Assembly (NCBI GenBank): GCA_026398575.1
Contig: JAPLSP010000704.1
Coordinates: 1-16,036 of the forward strand
DNA from: Candidatus Sumerlaeota bacterium
Lineage (GTDB): Bacteria > Sumerlaeota > Sumerlaeia > JADFCT01
DNA: 16,036 nt
Direction: 5' to 3'
The position numbers and the translations under genes were made by a program. This document shows positions 6,400 through 11,798 of this stretch, piece by piece. The notes beneath the pieces are model-generated. The model was not told the DNA's origin, searched no databases, and worked only from the letters and a program-made list of their open reading frames with translations. The first letter of the stretch is position 1. The number at the start of each line of letters is the position of its first letter.

Positions 6400-6558
6400 A
6401 AACCATGCCTTTCGCGCCGCGAATCATGAGGCGCCCGGCGCGAGCGGGGCAATTGCATTCTTGCCGCAGGAAACACTTGCCAGCAAGGGGGGACGCGCGC
6501 GATACTACCTAAAGCGGGGATAAAAATTCACTTTCCGGAAGAACCTGGATACACGGAT
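6400..6558. promoter_or_regulatory. Divergent intergenic spacer
   Basis: These 159 bases separate the start of the minus-strand membrane-protein/hypAB operon from the start of the plus-strand HDOD/kinase operon, so promoters for both directions are expected here. I see no convincing -35/-10 pair, operator palindrome or riboswitch. The only AT-rich patch is GGGGATAAAAATTCACTTT near 6517-6535. Confidence 0.3.
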
Positions 6559-6897
6559 ATGGCGACTCAAGTTGCGCAATCTGCGATCGCAGAAGGGATG
6601 GTTTTGGCCGAACCGGTTATCAATCGTCAGGGACAAGTGCTGCTGCCGGCGGGAACGGCATTGACAGCCAAGCATCATATAATGCTAAAAACCTGGGGCA
6701 TTGCCCACGTCGCCATCCAGACCGCCGAGGACGGGCAAAAGCCTTCCGACGGCGGCGGCATGAGCCGTGAAGTGCTGGCGCGCGCCATCATGCGCCTAAG
6801 CAAGCGTTGGCAATGGAAGCCGCACAACGCCTGGGAAAAAGAGATATACATGCTGGCCGTCAAACGCGCAGCGGATCTGACGCTCAAAGGCAATTAG
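6559..6897 (+). CDS. Small protein with HD-GYP/HDOD-associated N-terminal domain
   Basis: This 112-residue protein opens with a compact beta-rich region (about 10-56): EGMVLAEPVINRQGQVLLPAG, then TALTAKHHIMLKTWGIAHVAIQ. The pattern 'GMvLaepV..nGqvLLpaGt.L....i..L..wGI..v.v' is found at the N-terminus of many HD-GYP and HDOD signalling proteins. Here it occurs without the HD domain, with a short positively charged helical tail (REVLARAIMRLSKRWQW). It lies 100 bp upstream of an HDOD gene on the same strand, so the two probably act together, the domain supplied as a separate polypeptide. The start has only a weak Shine-Dalgarno. No catalytic residues are visible; a sensing or docking role is inferred. 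Confidence 0.75.
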   Translation: MATQVAQSAIAEGMVLAEPVINRQGQVLLPAGTALTAKHHIMLKTWGIAHVAIQTAEDGQKPSDGGGMSREVLARAIMRLSKRWQWKPHNAWEKEIYMLAVKRAADLTLKGN

Positions 6898-6997
6898 GCC
6901 CCGGTAGATGGAATTTCTAGCGTTCATTCCAGAATCCATAATGTAAAATGAAAAATGAAAAATCTAAAACTTTTAATAGGTTTTATCGGGTGATCTT

Positions 6998-7846
6998 ATG
7001 GGTATCAGAGAAATCATAGCCAACAAGATTGATGATCTTCCGACGCTGCCCACGATTCATTCGGCGCTGTCGGAAGCCATCGCGCGGCCAAATTCCACGG
7101 CCCGTGAAATCTCCGAAATTATTTCTTCAGACCAAGCCGCCTCGTTTCGCATATTGAAAGTCGTGAATTCTGTTTTTTATGGATTTCCCGGGCGGGTGGA
7201 TACGATTTCGCGCGCGGTGGTGATTCTGGGCTTCGACGAGGTCAGCAATCTGATCCTTGCCTTGTCGGTGATGGACCTGTTTTCCAAGAGCGCGTCGGTC
7301 CTGGGTTTTCGTCCCAGCGATTTCTGGGCGCATTCGATCGCCGTCGGCATGTTGACGCGGCAAATCGGCCAGGCCGCCGGGATGCTGACCCAAGAGCATT
7401 TGTTTGTAGCCGGTATTATGCATGATATCGGGAAACTGGCCTTTTTCGAGTTTACGCAAGAGGAATTCGGCCGCGCGCTGACCTACGCCTCGGAGCATAA
7501 CTGCCGGATCATCGAAGCGGAACGGGCCATGATGGAAATAGACCATACGACGGCGGGTTTGTTGCTGGCCGAGCGTTGGCGTCTGCCCCAATCACTGAAG
7601 AACGCCATCAGCCATCATCATGAAGGGCGCGTGGCAGGCATGGCCGACCCGCTGGTGGCCTCCGTGCATCTGGCCGACATCATTGCGCGCGCGCTGGAGC
7701 TGGGATTTCCGGGCGATAATACCGTGCCTGAGCCCGCCGAGCATATTTGGGATACGCTACGGCTGCCGGAAGGCATCTTCGATAAAATCATTGCCAAGTT
7801 CATGCCGCAATATGAAGAACAGATGAACATGATGTTGAATAAATAA
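6998..7846 (+). CDS. HDOD-domain signalling protein
   Basis: A 282-residue, essentially single-domain HDOD protein. The domain begins at IDDLPTLPTIH (about 11) and runs through SDQAASFRILKVVNS (about 44-58), ISRAVVILGFDEVSNLILALSV, FWAHSIAVGMLT (His112), VAGIMHDIGKLAF (His142-Asp143), EIDHTTAGLLLAERWRLP (His183) and AISHHHEGR (206-208), ending with SVHLADIIARAL (Asp227). The HD pair and flanking histidines that would form an HD metal site are all present, although HDOD proteins usually act as binding or regulatory modules rather than phosphohydrolases. GGTGA precedes the ATG at 6998. The hybrid kinase gene follows after 25 bp, so HDOD output downstream of, or parallel to, that kinase is likely. 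Confidence 0.92.
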   Translation: MGIREIIANKIDDLPTLPTIHSALSEAIARPNSTAREISEIISSDQAASFRILKVVNSVFYGFPGRVDTISRAVVILGFDEVSNLILALSVMDLFSKSASVLGFRPSDFWAHSIAVGMLTRQIGQAAGMLTQEHLFVAGIMHDIGKLAFFEFTQEEFGRALTYASEHNCRIIEAERAMMEIDHTTAGLLLAERWRLPQSLKNAISHHHEGRVAGMADPLVASVHLADIIARALELGFPGDNTVPEPAEHIWDTLRLPEGIFDKIIAKFMPQYEEQMNMMLNK

Positions 7847-7871
7847 TGAATTTCTCAAGGACCGCTCCCGC

Positions 7872-10004
7872 ATGGAGAATACGCTCAAAACGCCGGACAC
7901 AATGACCAAGCCCTTGCGCCCAACGACCAAACAGGCGGCCTGGGAAGAATTTCTGGAAACGATGCTGGTCTATGCTTCCGGACGAGTGCAAGACGGGCCG
8001 CTGGCGGAAATCATAGCGAATGGCTTGAACGCCTTTTCCTACCTTCCGGGATACCGGTCCGCAACGCTTTATTTCATGGATAAAGACACCTATGAGTTTC
8101 GCCATAGCACCTCGATTCCTGAATCCGCCCAGAACTGGGCGCAGCAGCTTTTCAGCCGGTTAGTGGATCAGGGCGACATCGCCTGGGCATTGGATTCAGG
8201 CCATGCCTTCGTTTCCCCAAAGCAAGACGATCCGCAACGGCCCGCGCATTTGATGATCCTCACCTTGTCGGTTCCGACCACCGTCATCGGGTTGATGCTG
8301 ATATTCCTGGATGAGCCGCCGGAGTTGATGGAACACATGATCCGCGGCCTGTGCCTGTTGCATGCCAAGACATTCGCCTACATGCTGAACAACGTGACGA
8401 TGATCGGCGAGTTGCGCGGACAGCAGAGCATCCTCGAGCAGCGCGTGGCCGCGCGCACGCAAAGCCTCGAACAGGCCAAGCGCGCGCTGGAAATCACCAC
8501 GCAGCGCATCAAGGAAGCCAAGGAAGTGGCCGAACGCGCCAGCGAGTTCAAGAGCGCCTTCCTGGCCAACATGAGCCATGAAATCCGCACGCCCCTCAAC
8601 GGCGTCTTGGGCATGCTGGCGCTGACGCTGGAATCCGATTTGAATCCGATGCAGCGCGATTTCCTGCAAACGGCGCAGAAAAGCGCCCAATCGCTGCTTG
8701 CGCTGATCAATAACATTCTCGATCTGGCCAAAATCGAGGCGGGACGTTTTGAAAAGCACGATGTGAAGTTCAACCTATGCGATCTCCTGTCGACGGTCGC
8801 CGATACCACGGCGCACGGCGCGCATCAAAAGGGCATCGAGCTGATCTGCGCCGCGGACGAAGACGTTCCCGTCCTGCTGGTCGGCGACGACGGCTGGCTG
8901 CGGCAGATTCTCGTGAATCTCGCGGGCAACGCCATCAAGTTCACGGAAAAAGGCGAGGTGATTCTTCGCATCGAGCGGCTGAATACCGATCAGACGCGCG
9001 CGCGCGTTCGATTTTCCGTCACCGACTCGGGAATCGGCATTTCCAAGAAGAATCAAGCGCGCGTTTTCGAAAGCTTCACCCAGGCCGATGGCTCCGTCAC
9101 GCGCAAATACGGCGGCACGGGGCTGGGGCTGACGATCTCCCGGCAATTATGCCAGCGCATGGGCGGACAGATGCAGTTGGAGAGTGAAGAAGGCAAAGGC
9201 TCGCGCTTTTGGTTCGACGTGGAACTGGACCAGCAAACCGGCCTGCCCCCGGCCCTGCCGCGATTGCCGGAAGGCCATCGTATTCTCATCATTGACGACA
9301 ATCAGGCCGCCGCCCAAACCCTGGCGCGAATCCTGCAAGCCTGGGGCGGCGCCGCTCAGATCGCAAGCGAAGCCGGCGAAGGAATCCGAATAGCCGGCCA
9401 GGCGGAGGCGCAGGGGGCGCCTTTCCACTCCATTTTCTGCGATCTGACGCTCGCAGGCCCCGGCGCTTTGCCGGAAGCGGCGGCGCCGCTTTTGCCGAAT
9501 CTGCTGCGCGAGGCCACCGCCGCCTCCGGCGCCAGGATCATCGGCATGGCGCAACCCGGACGGCCCCATTACGATTGGGGAGCGCTCGATAAGCTGTGCG
9601 ACCTGATGCTGAACAAGCCCCTGAAGCGCGATCACTTGCTGATCGCGCTGGGTCTGGCGCCGATGGAAGGGGCGGCCAAAATCCTGGCCGAAACGCGGGC
9701 GCCCGAAACCGTGCGCGCCGGCGCGAGGATCCTGCTGGTGGAAGACGTGGAGATCAACCGCAAGGTCGTCCGAGGCATGCTCAAGGATTCCGGCTGTCAG
9801 ATTGAGACGGCGGAAAATGGCCGCGAGGCGATCTCGGCTTTGGAGAAGAAGACATTCGACCTGGTCCGCCGCAAATGTGGGGACGCCAAAGGAACCGGCG
9901 CCCGCCGTCGGCGGGGCGCCTGGCGCCGCTCCGGAAAGCCCTTCGCCGGCCGAAGAAGGACCGGCGGTGGACGTCAAGGAGGCGCTGGAACGCGTCGGCA
10001 ATGA
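7872..10004 (+). CDS. GAF hybrid histidine kinase, second receiver broken by deletion/frameshift
   Basis: The frame encodes 710 residues. An N-terminal GAF-like sensor (about 25-165) leads into a coiled coil (about 175-230). HisKA follows with the phosphorylated His236 (SHEIRTPLNG), then HATPase_c with Asn349/Asn353, DSGIGI (from Asp385) and GGTGLGL (414-420). Receiver 1 (about 469-595) has Asp475/476, phospho-Asp524 and Lys582. Receiver 2 begins at ARILLVEDVEINR (Asp625) but stops being receiver-like right after FDLV (662-665), just before its phospho-Asp; residues 666-710 are Arg/Gly-rich out-of-frame read-through. The missing domain tail and an Hpt domain resume in the +1 frame. No transmembrane segment is present, so it is cytosolic. 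Kinase and receiver 1 look intact, but receiver 2 cannot be phosphorylated. AAGGA lies about ten bases before the ATG. Confidence 0.88.
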   Translation: MENTLKTPDTMTKPLRPTTKQAAWEEFLETMLVYASGRVQDGPLAEIIANGLNAFSYLPGYRSATLYFMDKDTYEFRHSTSIPESAQNWAQQLFSRLVDQGDIAWALDSGHAFVSPKQDDPQRPAHLMILTLSVPTTVIGLMLIFLDEPPELMEHMIRGLCLLHAKTFAYMLNNVTMIGELRGQQSILEQRVAARTQSLEQAKRALEITTQRIKEAKEVAERASEFKSAFLANMSHEIRTPLNGVLGMLALTLESDLNPMQRDFLQTAQKSAQSLLALINNILDLAKIEAGRFEKHDVKFNLCDLLSTVADTTAHGAHQKGIELICAADEDVPVLLVGDDGWLRQILVNLAGNAIKFTEKGEVILRIERLNTDQTRARVRFSVTDSGIGISKKNQARVFESFTQADGSVTRKYGGTGLGLTISRQLCQRMGGQMQLESEEGKGSRFWFDVELDQQTGLPPALPRLPEGHRILIIDDNQAAAQTLARILQAWGGAAQIASEAGEGIRIAGQAEAQGAPFHSIFCDLTLAGPGALPEAAAPLLPNLLREATAASGARIIGMAQPGRPHYDWGALDKLCDLMLNKPLKRDHLLIALGLAPMEGAAKILAETRAPETVRAGARILLVEDVEINRKVVRGMLKDSGCQIETAENGREAISALEKKTFDLVRRKCGDAKGTGARRRRGAWRRSGKPFAGRRRTGGGRQGGAGTRRQ

Positions 10005-10290
10005 CAAGGAATTGCTGATCGAGCTATTCGGAATGCTCGAAGAAAATCTGAATGAAATTCTGCCCAAGTTGGAGGCGGCGATCGAACGCAGCTCGGCCGA
10101 GGAAGCCCGCAGCCTGAGCCACCGTCTCAAAGGCTCGGCGGCGAATCTCTCAGCCCTGGCGCTGCGGCAGAGCGCCTCGCAAATCGAGCAACTGGCCAAG
10201 CAATCCGATTGGGCCGGCATTCGCAGCGCGATGCCCGGACTTCATGCCGAGTCCGAACGATTCAAAGCGTTCCGTAAAACGTATTCCTGA
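9967..10290 (+). CDS. Hpt phosphotransfer domain severed from the hybrid kinase
   Basis: In the +1 frame relative to the kinase, a proline/alanine-rich linker (GTPKEPAPAVGG, from about 9880) leads to a canonical Hpt domain: VDVKEALERVGNDKELLIELF, then the phosphoacceptor histidine in SLSHRLKGSAANLSALAL. In the ancestral protein this was surely the C-terminal domain of the kinase. I give the start as GTG 9967 because GAAGAAGGA sits six bases upstream and translation from there yields exactly the Hpt domain (107 residues); this start overlaps the read-through end of the kinase by 38 bp. If the GTG is not used, this is simply the dead 3' part of a frameshifted gene, or the product of an assembly error. 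The domain itself looks intact. Confidence 0.6.
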   Translation: MDVKEALERVGNDKELLIELFGMLEENLNEILPKLEAAIERSSAEEARSLSHRLKGSAANLSALALRQSASQIEQLAKQSDWAGIRSAMPGLHAESERFKAFRKTYS

Positions 10291-10356
10291 GCGCCGGCGG
10301 GAACAAGGCGCTATGAATAAGATATGCCCTCGCCCGCCCATCCGCACTCCCCGCAG

Positions 10357-10422
10357 GGCGAAGGCGACGGCGTAGGGCTTGGAATGGAGGACGGCGCGGG
10401 ACTCGGCGACGGATTAGGGTTG
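10357..10422 (+). repeat. Gly-X hexamer repeat in a tiny ORF
   Basis: Eleven consecutive hexamers, ten beginning with GG (GGCGAA, GGCGAC, GGCGTA, GGGCTT and so on), read as Gly-X dipeptides in one frame. They sit in a 42-codon frame (ATG 10324 to TGA 10452) whose start, MPSPAHPHSPQGEGDG, resembles the coding shadow of dispersed intergenic repeats rather than a known protein. There is no good ribosome-binding site. It lies downstream of the kinase operon and upstream of a transposase-like remnant. I favour a repetitive element over an expressed gene. Confidence 0.5.
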
Positions 10423-10481
10423 GCTCTCCGCATCAGTGTTTGGAAGACGTGAGCAGAATAGCTACAAATCTTTACATCTCG

Positions 10482-10557
10482 AAATAGCTATAATATAATA
10501 TTAATTTGGCCAGTTGAATAACCTTCTTGCTGAATATAGTTATCAAATAGCTATAAT
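10482..10557. repeat. AT-rich stretch with two copies of AAATAGCTATAAT
   Basis: The identical 13-mer AAATAGCTATAAT occurs at 10482-10494 and 10545-10557, and a related GAATAGCTACAAAT lies just before at about 10456. The surrounding 110 bases are sharply AT-rich against the GC-rich flanks. Each copy contains TATAAT, so promoter activity on the plus strand is possible, but no intact gene follows on that strand. The whole 10291-10752 interval has no intact gene: it holds the Gly-X repeat, these repeats and the transposase-like remnant. Confidence 0.5.
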
Positions 10558-10561
10558 TTAA

Positions 10562-10681
10562 TCATCTGGCAACGGGTGGGAACCGCTGTTCTTGAGCGAG
10601 GAAGAGTTGGATCGAATCCGGCAAAACATCCGCGCCAGCCGGTCAAGCGGAAACAAATCTTTCATCAAAAAGCAGGAGTGA
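10562..10681 (+). pseudogene. Probable C-terminal remnant of a RAYT-type (Y1) transposase
   Basis: A 39-codon open stretch, closed by a stop on both sides, reads GNGWEPLFLSEEELDRIRQN and continues IRASRSSGNKSFIKKQE before the TGA at 10679. The pattern 'W..pLs.eEL..iR..i..srpfG...fi..le' is how the C-terminus of REP-associated tyrosine transposases typically looks. There is no start codon and no HUH/Tyr catalytic part nearby, so it is a fragment. The call rests on my memory of the motif and a short segment, so confidence is moderate. It would fit with the repeat-rich surroundings. Confidence 0.45.
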
Positions 10682-10752
10682 TGATTGAAACGTCCCCAGC
10701 ATCCCATGAAACGAGGCCATAAAACAATGAAAGATGAAGAAAATCATTTAGT

Positions 10753-11766
10753 TTAATAACCTGTCCGCGAAATACCAACTGCAATCACTCCAGGAACAGG
10801 CCTTCTTTTTTCCTTTGGATAAACGACGCCCCAGTTCTTTGCGCACCACAACTCCAGCTCATCTAATTTTTCTTCTGTTATGTGGTTTGGCCATAGGAGC
10901 TTATTGAATTCCTGTACATCATCACGCAGTATGTATGCAATATATCTAGCGAAAAATTCGCGCTGAGGCAGCTGAATATTTGCGAAGTATATCAATTTCT
11001 CAGAGCGCAATCCCTCCGCCAGGAATTTTTTGATGGTATCTGTTGGGGCTAAAGAAATGATATATCTTAGCTCATACGGATCTACATTCATTGCCAAATT
11101 CATACGCGAAGTGTGATTGTCACCAAGAGTGTGAATCACTCGCGCTTCTGCTTCTTTATCACCATACCGCGTAAGCAAAGCGTCAATTATTAAATTTTGC
11201 CTTGTGTTCTTCGTAACTCCAGCTGCGCGGATTTCATTGATTAATGTTATCGCGCTCTCCTTTGTAGTGGAGGGAAGGATGCAATAGAGAGCTACTAAGT
11301 ATGATCTATCAGCCACAGTTCGCCGATCCAATTTCAGAATTCCTTCTCTTATTGTAGTTGCCCGCGCATCAAGACTCTCTAGGCGAAATAGGTTAATTAG
11401 CTGACAAGGAGCCTCTAAGTTCTTGCCGAGAACCAGCGACTCCTTAATCAGCATTTCCATCAAGTCCTTGCTTTCGGATCGAGCGGGATACTTCGGATTA
11501 TACGGATGCTCAATCATAAATCTTTCTACGCGCTCGAGCACCAATTGTTTTGAAGAAGATTCTGGCATTTGAAGCGCAAGAGGAAGCAAATGGCGACTCA
11601 AACTTGCAGCATCTTGACTATCGGTAAAAGCAACCTCGCAAGATGCCGTGGTCTGCAAATTGCACAATATTTGACGGCAGCGCTCAGCAATGCTCTCCTC
11701 GGAACTTGAATAAATGGGCATAAGAGCAAACACCAACATCGGAAGCAAGAATACAACTCTAATCAT
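10753..11766 (-). CDS. Exported helical protein of unknown function (337 aa)
   Basis: I do not recognise this protein. The start at 11766 gives a clear signal peptide (MIRVVFLLPMLVFALMPIYS) and has AAGGAGCG at good spacing; the longer frame back to 11898 would run into the preceding gene and lose the signal. The mature part is predicted almost wholly helical, with repeated amphipathic helices such as LVLERVERFMIEH, DLMEMLIKESLVLGKN, and AITLINEIRAAG, suggesting a HEAT/TPR-like solenoid. Four cysteines lie near the N-terminus and middle, and there is no catalytic motif. It follows the 958-aa protease-like gene by 32 bp in the same direction, so the two are probably co-transcribed. A partner, inhibitor or anchoring role for that protein is a guess. 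Base composition is clearly more AT-rich than the hyp region. Confidence 0.8.
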   Translation of the reverse strand: MIRVVFLLPMLVFALMPIYSSSEESIAERCRQILCNLQTTASCEVAFTDSQDAASLSRHLLPLALQMPESSSKQLVLERVERFMIEHPYNPKYPARSESKDLMEMLIKESLVLGKNLEAPCQLINLFRLESLDARATTIREGILKLDRRTVADRSYLVALYCILPSTTKESAITLINEIRAAGVTKNTRQNLIIDALLTRYGDKEAEARVIHTLGDNHTSRMNLAMNVDPYELRYIISLAPTDTIKKFLAEGLRSEKLIYFANIQLPQREFFARYIAYILRDDVQEFNKLLWPNHITEEKLDELELWCAKNWGVVYPKEKRRPVPGVIAVGISRTGY

Positions 11767-11798
11767 GGAAGCGCTCCTTGGAATTGGATATCTATAAA

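Noticed and set aside
10291..10311. Terminator hairpin GCGCC...GGCGC after the Hpt domain
   Set aside because: The five-base stem is short and no T run follows, so it is not distinguishable from chance in GC-rich DNA.
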